64,000 nt of DNA from Prochlorococcus sp. AG-347-E03 (GTDB taxonomy: Bacteria; Cyanobacteriota; Cyanobacteriia; PCC-6307; Cyanobiaceae), in contig QCBG01000005.1 of assembly GCA_003279115.1 (NCBI GenBank), positions 1 through 64,000 of the forward strand, read 5' to 3'. Below the pieces are notes generated by a model that ran no database searches, was not told the origin of the DNA, and saw only the letters and a list, made by a program, of their open reading frames with translations. The translations under genes and the position numbers were made by a program. The number at the start of each line of letters is the position of its first letter. Position 1 is the stretch's first letter. Positions 9,233-17,803 of this stretch are shown here, piece by piece.

Positions 9233-10360
9233 TTAAATGACATCCATTACTCTTGTTGTTCTATCCATCAGACAGGTAAGTAATGCCATTCTTACAAATA
9301 CTGCTCCTCTTGACTGAGCAAAATACCAATTTTTTGGTGTCTGATCAAGTGATGTTGACAATTCGGGACCACGAGCAAGTGGATGCAATATTATGGAATC
9401 TTTTTTAAATGGCAACTCACTGTGCAATTTAAATGCACTTCCATGAACCTCATAATTTGCTCCCACCCATGCAATTGCATTTATATAGGTAACGTCCAGA
9501 GAAGGTAATACTTTTTGCATATCCGTCTCCAGCTCAATCTTTAGACCAGATTCAATAAGTTGTTCCAGCTGGCCTTCATCAAATAGATCGTTCTGATCGA
9601 TGGATTTGTCATCGTAAATGACAATAATTTTTTTTATGAAATATGAAAACTTGCAGAATAATTTCAGAAGAGATCTGACTGTTCTCATGCGTGATGGAAC
9701 TCCGATAATACCAATAGTTATTTTTTCACTATCATCAATTGATTTATTAACCAGATGTGGTCTCCATTTAAAAATTGTATAAAGATCTGACATCGCCTGA
9801 GTGGGATGTTCATCGATTCCATTACCAGCATTGATTATTGGAATTCTCAATGACTTTGTCATTTCAAAAATCGCCTCATTGTCACTATCTCTAAGTACAA
9901 TGCAGTCACCGTAATTATTAAACATATGAGCAATATCCAGATGGGTTTCTCCCTTGGCAATTCCAGTGGAACTTTTATCGGTGATATTTATTGAATCGCC
10001 ACCCAGCCTATGCCATGCGCTGTCAAAAGATAATCTTGTTCTGGTGCTTGGTTCATAAAATGCATTTATGAGTATCTTTCCCTTTAGGGGACTGTTATGG
10101 GAAATATATCTGTTTGGATTACTTTCAAATTTTGCCGCCAGCCTAAAAAGTTGTAGAAGACAATCTTTACTAAAGGGGTCTATGGAAATTACATGCCTAT
10201 CCAATAACTCATATAAAAATTCCGCTCTTTCCTTTATTTCAGATAATAAATTCTGAGGATGAGTAGAGCCGTAAATATCGGGTCCGATTCTTGAAAAAGA
10301 AAATGATTTTTCCTTATGTAAGGTTTTTACTTTATATGATCCCAAAATATTAAAGTTCAA
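9233..10360 (-). CDS. Aspartate/ornithine carbamoyltransferase-family paralogue with altered acceptor site
   Basis: First gene of the operon, 375 residues, with an extra N-terminal stretch of roughly 50 residues compared with the usual 310-residue PyrB. The carbamoyl-phosphate site looks intact: STRTRLSF, KGETHLD, IVLRDSD, DEHPTQAMSDLYTI and HPLARGPEL. The SRMRTVRSLL segment aligns with the ATCase Arg167 region. However, the segment that in E. coli ATCase reads TRVQ (Arg229/Gln231, contacting aspartate) appears here as INAIAW, so aspartate is probably not the acceptor. I infer a carbamoyltransferase making a ureido compound from an unknown amine. A truly divergent PyrB remains possible. Confidence 0.82.
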   Translation of the reverse strand: MNFNILGSYKVKTLHKEKSFSFSRIGPDIYGSTHPQNLLSEIKERAEFLYELLDRHVISIDPFSKDCLLQLFRLAAKFESNPNRYISHNSPLKGKILINAFYEPSTRTRLSFDSAWHRLGGDSINITDKSSTGIAKGETHLDIAHMFNNYGDCIVLRDSDNEAIFEMTKSLRIPIINAGNGIDEHPTQAMSDLYTIFKWRPHLVNKSIDDSEKITIGIIGVPSRMRTVRSLLKLFCKFSYFIKKIIVIYDDKSIDQNDLFDEGQLEQLIESGLKIELETDMQKVLPSLDVTYINAIAWVGANYEVHGSAFKLHSELPFKKDSIILHPLARGPELSTSLDQTPKNWYFAQSRGAVFVRMALLTCLMDRTTRVMDVI

Positions 10361-10436
10361 AAATTTGTGTCTATAACTACATTTTTATAAACAAAAATCA
10401 GTAAAGACAAGTAATTTCAAAGAAAAATCTCAGAAA

Positions 10437-10568
10437 ATGTCTAATCAATATCAGTTTCTGTATAGAACTAATACAGGAAATATTTATTCAGCTCAGAATT
10501 TAACAGCAATACTGGTTGCCATAACCTTTGAAATAGAAGTTTTAACGGGTGCTTGTGTCATGCCCTAG
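10437..10568 (+). CDS. Small ORF, 43 residues, unknown
   Basis: Too short for the supplied track. The frame runs from ATG to TAG and encodes MSNQYQFLYRTNTGNIYSAQ followed by a hydrophobic stretch (NLTAILVAITFEIEVLTGAC). It has a balanced, protein-like composition unlike the surrounding AT-rich spacer, and fills most of the 245-base gap between the carbamoyltransferase operon and the ferredoxin. I do not recognise it. It could be a real small protein or a remnant left at the edge of the accessory operon. Confidence 0.45.
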   Translation: MSNQYQFLYRTNTGNIYSAQNLTAILVAITFEIEVLTGACVMP

Positions 10569-10605
10569 AATTGACTTAATGGCAGTATGGCAAAGGGATT
10601 TTAAA

Positions 10606-10953
10606 ATGACAAAATGGGTAAATAAACACCTTCTGCTATGCGCAACACCCACAAAACAGAAATGCTTTAAAGGCAATGAAGGTCAAAAAACATGGGAATG
10701 TCTGAAAAAGACTTTAAAAAAATTTGAGAACGATCCCTGTACAAAAAACGTTCATATATTAAGATCAAAAGCTGACTGTTTAAGGATATGTAAGAACGGC
10801 CCAATTCTTCTTGTTTGGCCTGATGGTATTTGGTACGAGAAAGTTTCTCCAGAAAAAATTTCAGAAATTTTTACCTCACATATTATTAACGGTAAGCCAA
10901 TAGAAAAATGGATTTTTAAAACAACACCATTTTTAAATAGTCCTAGATACTGA
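10606..10953 (+). CDS. Thioredoxin-like [2Fe-2S] ferredoxin domain protein
   Basis: Electron-transfer or redox protein of the thioredoxin-fold [2Fe-2S] ferredoxin type. The cluster-ligand cysteines are LLLCATPTKQKCF near the N-terminus and later SKADCLRICKNGP, followed by the typical WPDGIWYEKVSPEKISEI ending. The ORF track starts at GTG 10549, but the conserved part begins at TKWVNKHLLLC, so ATG 10606 (115 residues) is the most likely start, with ATG 10579 as an alternative. Its 3' end overlaps the convergent hydrolase gene by 11 bases. The partner is unknown. Confidence 0.85.
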   Translation: MTKWVNKHLLLCATPTKQKCFKGNEGQKTWECLKKTLKKFENDPCTKNVHILRSKADCLRICKNGPILLVWPDGIWYEKVSPEKISEIFTSHIINGKPIEKWIFKTTPFLNSPRY

Positions 10954-12028
10954 TAAACCAATTCTTCACAACTTCGTCTGACCAGCAGCCATTAATAGAG
11001 TGAAAACCATTATGACCTCCTTTCTCAGTTATAAAAATAGTAAATTTATCAATAAATTTCCCTCTTAAATTCAAAGTTGCATTATATGGAACCCAAGGAT
11101 CATCCTTGGCATGAATAAAAAGCATTTGAGGTAATTTTTTTATTGAGTTTTGGATTCTAAATATTGGAGAAGCTTTAAGATAATAATCTTCTAAAGAATT
11201 AAATCCCCAACTTGGAGCTGTAAATTTCTGATCAAATTCCCTTATACTTTTTAAATTTCTAATTTTTTTTCTTAATTTCTCATTATTAAGAATTTTGCCT
11301 TCATCATTAAATCCGTCCCATAATTGATTTTTTAAGCGGTGAAGTAACCATTTTTGGTAGATATAATTTCTAGATTTTTCAATACAGAGACTGCATGATG
11401 ATAAATCTAAAGGGCTACTCACACAAGCTAGGCCATCTAAAAGTTTTTCTCCTTTGTTTTCATCGTAATCTAAGCAGGCATTTAAAAGAATAGTTCCACC
11501 TAAAGATAATCCAACTCCGTAAATTGGAAGATTATTCATCATAATGAGATCTTTAAACTCTAAATAAATGAATTTTTTAAAATAATTAATTGCTGCAATA
11601 ACATCACTGGAGCATCTAGCACTATAATTTCCTTTGGCTAAATATCTCGCAGATCCAGATCCTCTCAGATTTAATTTAAGAACTCCAAAACCATTATTTG
11701 CTAATTTCCTAGAGATTCTTCTTAAACCAAACCGTTTAGTTGAGCCCCCTAAACCATGAGTAACGATTACAAAACCCCTTAGTGAGTCTAAGCTTTCAGG
11801 TAATTCTAAAAACCCTAGAAGATAATCAGATTCAAATTTTTTAGAGAGAATTTTATTAATCGGAAAGAATAGTTTTTTATTTTTTTTTGATTTACCAAGA
11901 TCAATAACAAACGTATCTCTCAAAGTTTGTAAGTCGCCACCTATCCAAGGTAAGACTTCTCGAAAGGGCTTATTTTTTACGTAATCTGAAAAACTAAAAG
12001 ATATACTATTCTTTCTCCCCAACTCCAA
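10943..12028 (-). CDS. YheT-type alpha/beta hydrolase
   Basis: A 361-residue alpha/beta-fold hydrolase resembling the YheT/UPF0017 family. The visible catalytic elements are the oxyanion HGLGGSTKRF, nucleophile elbow GVGLSLGGTI (Ser), acid segment HAKDDPWVP (Asp) and terminal EKGGHNGF (His). Family members are esterases of largely unknown substrate. Its 5' end overlaps the end of pntB by 23 bases on the same strand, so it is probably transcribed from the transhydrogenase promoter. It converges with the ferredoxin gene. Confidence 0.85.
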   Translation of the reverse strand: MELGRKNSISFSFSDYVKNKPFREVLPWIGGDLQTLRDTFVIDLGKSKKNKKLFFPINKILSKKFESDYLLGFLELPESLDSLRGFVIVTHGLGGSTKRFGLRRISRKLANNGFGVLKLNLRGSGSARYLAKGNYSARCSSDVIAAINYFKKFIYLEFKDLIMMNNLPIYGVGLSLGGTILLNACLDYDENKGEKLLDGLACVSSPLDLSSCSLCIEKSRNYIYQKWLLHRLKNQLWDGFNDEGKILNNEKLRKKIRNLKSIREFDQKFTAPSWGFNSLEDYYLKASPIFRIQNSIKKLPQMLFIHAKDDPWVPYNATLNLRGKFIDKFTIFITEKGGHNGFHSINGCWSDEVVKNWFISI

Positions 12029-13448
12029 GATCCTTTAATTCTCCAATCAAATCATTCAGTACCTTTTTTGCATCACCAAAGACCATTGAGGTATTTGGCA
12101 GATCAAATAAATCATTTTTTATTCCGGAGTAACCTGCACTCATACCACGTTTAATTACAAATACCGTTCTTGCTTCCTGCACATCAAGAACTGGCATGCC
12201 ATATAAAGGAGAAGAGCTATCATTTTTAGCTTGAGGATTAACCACATCATTTGCTCCTAAAACTAAAACAACATCCGTTGCCGGAAAATCAGGATTTACA
12301 ACGTCCATCTCTTTAAGTTGTTCGTAAGGAACATCTGCTTCTGCTAAAAGTACATTCATATGTCCAGGCATCCTCCCTGCTACAGGATGAATTGCGTAAA
12401 CAACTTCAATACCATTTTGCTCTAGTTTTTTTGTCACTTCCCTTAAAGTATGTTGAGCTTGAGCTACTGCCAGACCATAACCAGGAACAATAATTACCTT
12501 GTTCGCTGCCTCTAAAGTCAATGCGCATTCTTCAACACTGCAAGAAGTTATATTTGTATATTCTCCAGAACCAGAAGAGGCTGTACTTTGTGCCGATAAA
12601 GATCCTCCAAAAAGAACTGAGACCAATGATCTATTCATACCCTTGCACATTACTTGAGTAAGTATTAGACCTGCAGCTCCAACCATTGCGCCTGCCACTA
12701 TCAAAAGCTGACTATCAACTACGAAACCTGCTGCTGCTGCTGCAATTCCTGAATAGCTATTTAATAAAGATATAACGACTGGCATATCCGCTCCACCAAT
12801 TGGCAAAGTAACTCCAATACCTAATAAAGAAGAAACTATAACTAAAAGCCAAATAGAATTTGTATTGCCGTTTATCAAATCAAAAATGGCTATCAAGGAA
12901 GCAACTGCAAAAACAATATTGACAAAATGTCTAACTTTGCTCTGAGTCCATCCTGGAGTTGACAACCAACCCTGTAACTTTGCCATCGCCACAATTGAAC
13001 CTGTGAAAGTTATGGCACCAACAAATATAGAAACAGATATTGAAACTTCGTTAATCAATGACTTAAAAAAATCAAGATTTTCTAAATTATTAGATATAGG
13101 GAAAATAGCTACTCCTAAGGCGACTAAAAGTGATGACATTCCACCACAACCATTGAACAAAGCCACTGTCTCAGGCATGGAGGTCATGGGTACTTTTTTT
13201 GCGAGTATTGCTCCGAATAAACTACCTATGATTGATCCAATTATTATCCAAATCCAAGACTGAATAGCAATTCCAGAAGTACCTAAATAATAAGAAAGCA
13301 ATCCTACTACTGATAGCGACATTGCAAATGCAGCTAATCTATTGGCATCCCTTGCTGATTTTACTTTTGACAATCCTTTTATTCCCAAAGCCAGTAACAG
13401 TACAGCTAGAAGGTCAATAACGAATTTAATAATTACAGGTAGATTCAT
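12006..13448 (-). CDS. pntB: NAD(P) transhydrogenase subunit beta
   Basis: Membrane subunit of the proton-translocating transhydrogenase, which exchanges hydride between NADH and NADP+ using the proton gradient. The N-terminal two thirds carry many hydrophobic helices with glycine-rich segments (PIGGADMPVVISLLNSYSG). The C-terminal NADP(H)-binding domain shows IVPGYGLAVAQAQH and later GANDVVNP. The 480-residue length is normal. It is third in the minus-strand operon pntA1-pntA2-pntB, 7 bases after pntA2. Confidence 0.97.
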   Translation of the reverse strand: MNLPVIIKFVIDLLAVLLLALGIKGLSKVKSARDANRLAAFAMSLSVVGLLSYYLGTSGIAIQSWIWIIIGSIIGSLFGAILAKKVPMTSMPETVALFNGCGGMSSLLVALGVAIFPISNNLENLDFFKSLINEVSISVSIFVGAITFTGSIVAMAKLQGWLSTPGWTQSKVRHFVNIVFAVASLIAIFDLINGNTNSIWLLVIVSSLLGIGVTLPIGGADMPVVISLLNSYSGIAAAAAGFVVDSQLLIVAGAMVGAAGLILTQVMCKGMNRSLVSVLFGGSLSAQSTASSGSGEYTNITSCSVEECALTLEAANKVIIVPGYGLAVAQAQHTLREVTKKLEQNGIEVVYAIHPVAGRMPGHMNVLLAEADVPYEQLKEMDVVNPDFPATDVVLVLGANDVVNPQAKNDSSSPLYGMPVLDVQEARTVFVIKRGMSAGYSGIKNDLFDLPNTSMVFGDAKKVLNDLIGELKDLGVGEKE

Positions 13449-13455
13449 TTTAAAA

Positions 13456-13749
13456 TTACTTCTTATTTGATGGTTTACGACTAAACATCGCGAGCATTCG
13501 ATCAGTTACAAAGAAACCGCCTACAACGTTGAAAAGGGCAAATCCGAGAGAAACTGAACCTATGATTAAAAGTGGTACGTTGCCTCCTGCTTTTACAATT
13601 AAAGTTAATGCTGCCAACATAGTTATTCCTGAAATTGCATTTGCTCCGCTCATTAGAGGTGTGTGAAGAGTAGGAGGAACTTTTCCAATTAACTCGAGTC
13701 CTAATAAACTGCCAAGTAAAAGAACCCAAAGAAGACTTATAAAAGACAT
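13456..13749 (-). CDS. pntA2: NAD(P) transhydrogenase subunit alpha, membrane part (alpha-2)
   Basis: Small 97-residue membrane subunit that corresponds to the C-terminal membrane part of single-chain PntA. Three hydrophobic helices are visible, with the family segment HTPLMSGANAISGI. Together with PntA1 and PntB it forms the three-subunit transhydrogenase typical of cyanobacteria. It sits 12 bases after pntA1 and 7 before pntB. The 75-residue ORF in another frame over the same bases is a shadow. Confidence 0.95.
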   Translation of the reverse strand: MSFISLLWVLLLGSLLGLELIGKVPPTLHTPLMSGANAISGITMLAALTLIVKAGGNVPLLIIGSVSLGFALFNVVGGFFVTDRMLAMFSRKPSNKK

Positions 13750-13761
13750 AATTTTAGAACC

Positions 13762-14892
13762 TCAATTTTCAAAAACTTTATTTTGAAGAACAACTCCTTC
13801 ATCGCTTAATAAACATCCAGAAATGAGTTCATCCTCTTTATCTAATTCAATTACACCATCTTTTATAAAAGGTGTAATCAAAGATGTTAAGTTCTTAGCA
13901 TAAAGTGAACTTGCATCATAAGGAACTGATGAGGGTAATTCTCCCGCCCCTATAAGTTTTACCCCATCTTTGATAATAATTTCATTTGATTTTGTTCCTT
14001 CACAATTACCTCCCTGAGAAACTGCCAAATCAATCACTACTGCACCAGGCCTCATTTTTTCAATCATAGGAGAGTCTATTAAAACAGGAGCCTTTTTACC
14101 TAGAACTTGCGCAGTACATATAGCAACATCAGCTTCAGATAAATATTTAGTTAAAGTAGCCTTTTGTTTTGAAAGGAATTCGGGCGTTACAGCTTTTGCA
14201 TAACCTCCAGCTTCTCCAGGTTTTTCATCCACTTCAGGAAGTTCTATAAATCTTGCTCCGAGGGACTCTACTTGTTCTTTAACAGCAGGTCTAATATCAG
14301 ATACAAATACTATTGCACCAAGTCTTTTTGCTGTCGCAACTGCCTGCAATCCTGCAACGCCACCACCAAGAACCACTACTTTAGCAGGTTGAACTGTGCC
14401 AGCTGCCGTCATAAGCATTGGGAAATATCTATCTAACTCACTTGCAGCTAAAAGAACTGCTTTATATCCAGCGATATTGGCCTGTGAAGAGAGAACATCA
14501 GAAGATTGCGCTCGACTAATCCTCGGAAGCAATTCTAGTGATAAAGCTGAAATCTTATTACTATTTATAATCTTAAGAAGCTCCTTATTACCATATGGGT
14601 TAAGAAGCCCAAGAAGAACAGCGCCTTTCTTTAATTTAGTTAAATTATCCTCTGATGGTGTTTGAACACAAAATATTAGGTCAGCTTCACCCCAAATTTT
14701 TTGATCAAAGTTACTTATTATTGTTCCGCCCGATTTTTCATATGACAAGTCACTAAATCCTGATAATTTTCCCGCTGAACTCTCAATATAAACATCACAT
14801 CCAAGGCTTTTTAATTTCTTTACCGCTTCTGGAGTAGCTGAAACTCTCCTTTCACCAGAGCTTGTTTCGGAAGGAATAAGTATCTTTGTCAA
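13762..14892 (-). CDS. pntA1: NAD(P) transhydrogenase subunit alpha, NAD-binding part (alpha-1)
   Basis: Peripheral NAD(H)-binding subunit of the transhydrogenase (376 residues). The N-terminus has the alanine-dehydrogenase-like pattern ETSSGERRVSATPEAVKKL, and the Rossmann fold is VVLGGGVAGLQAVATAKRLG followed by DIRPAVKEQVESLGARF. The segment GEAGGYAKAVTPEFL is also family-typical. First gene of the operon; a 127-base AT-rich gap separates it from the divergent gene at 15020, so the promoter for both directions must lie there. Confidence 0.96.
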   Translation of the reverse strand: MTKILIPSETSSGERRVSATPEAVKKLKSLGCDVYIESSAGKLSGFSDLSYEKSGGTIISNFDQKIWGEADLIFCVQTPSEDNLTKLKKGAVLLGLLNPYGNKELLKIINSNKISALSLELLPRISRAQSSDVLSSQANIAGYKAVLLAASELDRYFPMLMTAAGTVQPAKVVVLGGGVAGLQAVATAKRLGAIVFVSDIRPAVKEQVESLGARFIELPEVDEKPGEAGGYAKAVTPEFLSKQKATLTKYLSEADVAICTAQVLGKKAPVLIDSPMIEKMRPGAVVIDLAVSQGGNCEGTKSNEIIIKDGVKLIGAGELPSSVPYDASSLYAKNLTSLITPFIKDGVIELDKEDELISGCLLSDEGVVLQNKVFEN

Positions 14893-15019
14893 TTTATTTA
14901 TTTTTTTAACATACTAAATATAAATTGAAGAAAGTCAAAAGTCTTGGATTTTTGTTAAAAATATATTTTCTTTTCTATAAAAAATAGCTATCTAGAATAT
15001 ATAGGTATTAAATATTCCA

Positions 15020-15598
15020 ATGAGTATAAAAGCAATCGAATGTCCAGATGGAGTATGTCACAGTCATCATGGTGGTCATGCTGTTCCAAGGCAAACTATG
15101 CAGAAAAATCTAGAAAAGCATGGTAAGGACTGGTGCGAAAAATTAGCAGAGAGAATTTATGAAATGTCGGTTGATACTTATTCACAGACAGTGATGCCTA
15201 GTCTCCACTCAGCAGGCTGGCAAAGAAGACATTTAGATTGGGAATTTAAGCTCGGAGAAAATGATTCTGAACCTGATGAAGCTCTTGTTGAAGGAATTAT
15301 TAATGCCACTGAAAGCTTTCTAAGAAGTAGTGAGGTGCATCGATTATTTATTCAGGAATTAGTCCAAGGCACATTTGAGGAAGCAAATGACAAAAAAATA
15401 ATTTCTAAAGCAATAAAATCTATCATTGAAGAGGAAATTGTCATTTCACTAAGAGAAAAGAAAGAATCTCTTTTAAAGAAAATATCCGCAAAATTAATTT
15501 TAGAAGAAAAAGTTAGTGAGGAACTTGCAATAAATTCAGCTAAAGAGGGTTTTGAGGAAGTTGAAAGGCTACTTGCAAATCATAGCGAGGCAGTTTAA
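15020..15598 (+). CDS. Conserved cyanobacterial hypothetical protein with Cys/His-rich N-terminus
   Basis: I do not recognise a named family in this 192-residue protein. Its N-terminus is Cys/His-rich (CPDGVCHSHHGGHAVPR), which could bind a metal. The rest is helical and acidic-basic mixed, with a tryptophan-containing middle (SAGWQRRHLDWEF) and a coiled-coil-like C-terminal third rich in Glu and Lys. There is no signal peptide or membrane segment, so it is probably cytoplasmic. It is divergent from the transhydrogenase operon and stands alone on the plus strand. Confidence 0.75.
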   Translation: MSIKAIECPDGVCHSHHGGHAVPRQTMQKNLEKHGKDWCEKLAERIYEMSVDTYSQTVMPSLHSAGWQRRHLDWEFKLGENDSEPDEALVEGIINATESFLRSSEVHRLFIQELVQGTFEEANDKKIISKAIKSIIEEEIVISLREKKESLLKKISAKLILEEKVSEELAINSAKEGFEEVERLLANHSEAV

Positions 15599-15752
15599 TT
15601 TAGATTCTTTATATTTTTTTTATAATCTCCTCAAAAACCAGTTCAAATATAAATTAAAGATTAAATTATTGTTTGGAAGTACAAAGTTGTAACTTATTAG
15701 ACAATACAAATAACTTGTTTTGTGTTTATCTATATAAAACTTTTAAGTTTCA

Positions 15753-15977
15753 ATGGATAATTTCATTAGAAAAAGGATAGACATTGCGACCTGTTGGGCT
15801 ACCAACAGAATTTCTGCAATGGACACTCTAGAAAGATACGAAGACAGTTATGCAATAGCAGAAGAATTCAGAGAGTGGATACTGCATATCGGAGAAAAGA
15901 ACGAAAACTTAAAAGGTTCTGTTTTAAACTTCCCAAAGGAATTAAAAAAAATATTAGACCAAAAAATAAACGATTAA
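15753..15977 (+). CDS. Small conserved hypothetical protein, 74 residues
   Basis: A small soluble, helical protein beginning MDNFIRKRIDIATCWATNR with a central SAMDTLERYEDSYAIAEEF segment. No domain is recognised. This frame is preferred over the overlapping 77-residue ORF in another frame because it has an ATG start, an ordinary amino acid balance and stops just before a weak hairpin. The other frame is very rich in Arg, Lys and Gln and runs through that hairpin. It lies between two plus-strand genes and may have its own promoter in the 154-base upstream gap. Confidence 0.65.
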   Translation: MDNFIRKRIDIATCWATNRISAMDTLERYEDSYAIAEEFREWILHIGEKNENLKGSVLNFPKELKKILDQKIND

Positions 15978-15997
15978 ATAATAATTTGATCGAGTGG

Positions 15998-16025
15998 AAT
16001 CCGTCCTACATTAATCGGGTTTTTT
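15998..16025 (+). terminator. Weak terminator-like hairpin
   Basis: AATCCG and CGGGTT can pair (one T-G wobble) around a 12-base loop, followed by a run of T. It lies just after the 74-residue ORF and before trxB. The stem is short, so efficiency is doubtful. Confidence 0.3.
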
Positions 16026-16056
16026 GATTATTATTAATAGTGAAATTAGCAAATAA

Positions 16057-17433
16057 ATGGAAAATAAAGAGAAGATTTCAAATATAGAAAATGTTGTAAT
16101 TATAGGTTCTGGACCTGCAGGTTATACTGCTGCAATTTATGCGGCACGAGCGAATCTTCAACCTTTGCTCGTAACAGGATTTAATTCTGGTGGAATTCCT
16201 GGTGGGCAATTAATGACAACGACATTTGTGGAAAATTATCCAGGTTTCCCAGATGGAGTATTAGGTCCTGAGTTGATGGATCTAATGAAGGCTCAAGCAG
16301 AAAGATGGGGTACTAATTTATACGAAAGCGATGTAGTCTCAATAAATACTGATTCACATCCTTTTGAATTAAAAACTTTAGAGGGGACTATAAAAGCTTA
16401 TTCAATTATTATTGCAACTGGAGCAAGCGCAAATAGATTAGGCGTTATAAATGAAGAAAAATTCTGGAGTAAAGGAATAAGTGCTTGTGCAATTTGTGAT
16501 GGGGCAACTCCACAATTCAGAGGTGAAGAATTAGCTGTGATTGGAGGAGGGGACTCTGCATGTGAAGAAGCAGCATACCTTACAAAGTATGGCAGCAAAG
16601 TGCACTTAATTGTTAGGTCAGAAAAATTAAGGGCTAGTGCAGCAATGGTTGATAGAGTAAAAGCTAATCCAAAGATAGAAATTCATTGGAACACAAAAGT
16701 TGATAAAGCTGATGGCTATGAATGGCTTGAGAAAATAGAAACTATTCACTCTCAAGAAGGTAAAGGGGAAATAAATATAAAGGGTCTTTTTTACGCAATA
16801 GGTCACACACCAAATACGAAGTTCTTAGGCAACAAAATTGATTTAGATAATAAAGGATACATTGCTTGCAAATCAGGAAGACCAGAAACATCTATCGAAG
16901 GCATTTTTGCAGCAGGTGATGTTGTTGATTCTGAGTGGAGACAAGGAGTTACCGCAGCAGGAACAGGATGCATGGCAGCATTAGCTACAGAAAGGTGGCT
17001 TGCCGAGAAAAACTTAGCAAAAACTATAGTCAGAGAAACACCCGAACCAGAAAAAAAACTTAATTCATCAGATTTTAATGAAGAAGAAGTTAATGAAGAT
17101 ACTTTCGATTCAAATTCTGAATGGCAAAAAGGCAGTTATGCATTAAGGAAACTTTATCATGAGAGTAAAAAACCAATCTTAGTAATTTTTAGTTCCCCAA
17201 GCTGCGGCCCATGTCATGTTTTGAAACCTCAGTTAAAAAGGGTAATTAAAGAACTTGATGGCGCAGTACTTGGCGTTGAAATAGATATTGATAAAGATCA
17301 AGATATTGCAAAACAAGCTGGTATTAACGGCACACCAACAGTTCAACTTTTTAAAGAAAAATTATTAAAAAAACAATGGCAAGGTGTTAAACAAAGAAGT
17401 GAGTTTAAAGAAGCGATAAAAAATATTATCTAA
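16057..17433 (+). CDS. trxB: NADPH thioredoxin reductase with C-terminal thioredoxin domain (NTRC type)
   Basis: A 458-residue fusion. Residues 1 to about 320 form a thioredoxin reductase: FAD motif GSGPAGYTAAIYAARA, the TTTFVENYPGFP segment, redox site CAICDG, NADPH motif GGGDSACEEAAYL and the C-terminal FAD motif GIFAAGDVVD. After an acidic linker, a thioredoxin domain carries CGPC (SSPSCGPCHVLK) and the cis-Pro segment GTPTVQLF. Such NTRC proteins pass NADPH electrons to 2-Cys peroxiredoxins and other targets in cyanobacteria and chloroplasts. Both redox motifs are intact. Confidence 0.95.
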   Translation: MENKEKISNIENVVIIGSGPAGYTAAIYAARANLQPLLVTGFNSGGIPGGQLMTTTFVENYPGFPDGVLGPELMDLMKAQAERWGTNLYESDVVSINTDSHPFELKTLEGTIKAYSIIIATGASANRLGVINEEKFWSKGISACAICDGATPQFRGEELAVIGGGDSACEEAAYLTKYGSKVHLIVRSEKLRASAAMVDRVKANPKIEIHWNTKVDKADGYEWLEKIETIHSQEGKGEINIKGLFYAIGHTPNTKFLGNKIDLDNKGYIACKSGRPETSIEGIFAAGDVVDSEWRQGVTAAGTGCMAALATERWLAEKNLAKTIVRETPEPEKKLNSSDFNEEEVNEDTFDSNSEWQKGSYALRKLYHESKKPILVIFSSPSCGPCHVLKPQLKRVIKELDGAVLGVEIDIDKDQDIAKQAGINGTPTVQLFKEKLLKKQWQGVKQRSEFKEAIKNII

Positions 17434-17442
17434 AATAACTGT

Positions 17443-17709
17443 TTACTTATTATTCCTCTTAGGATTATTTTTGTTAGTTGTAGGTCTAGCACCTCCAGCA
17501 TTCCTTTCTCTATAAGTTATTCTCCCTCTAGAAAGATCATAGGGACTTATCTCAACCAAAACTTTGTCACCAGCTAATAATTTAATTCTAAATTTAGTCA
17601 ATTTACCTGCAGCTCTACATAAACATTGATGTCCTTCAGGTTGTTCTAAGGTAACCAAATAAAATCCATTTCCCTGTTCTTTTTCTATTACACCTGAAGT
17701 TTCAATCAT
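17443..17709 (-). CDS. infA: Translation initiation factor IF-1
   Basis: Small OB-fold protein that binds the ribosomal A site during initiation. The family sequence is clear (MIETSGVIEKEQGNGFYLV, then LLAGDKVLVEISPYDLSRGRITYR). It carries a basic C-terminal tail of about 15 residues (GGARPTTNKNNPKRNNK), making it 88 residues. It converges with trxB, leaving 9 bases between the stops, and is a single-gene unit. Confidence 0.96.
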   Translation of the reverse strand: MIETSGVIEKEQGNGFYLVTLEQPEGHQCLCRAAGKLTKFRIKLLAGDKVLVEISPYDLSRGRITYRERNAGGARPTTNKNNPKRNNK

Positions 17710-17803
17710 TAATTAATCTTTTACTAAATATCATATTATCAGAAAAAGATTGGCCAAGATTGATTTAAAAAAAAATTAAATAAGTAAAAATATGAAATTC
17801 AAT

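Noticed and set aside
13502-13729. 75-residue ORF inside pntA2
   Set aside because: Alternate-frame shadow of a clear transhydrogenase subunit.
15794-16027. 77-residue ORF overlapping the 74-residue gene in another frame
   Set aside because: Arg/Lys/Gln-rich shadow composition and runs through a hairpin; the 74-residue frame is the better candidate.
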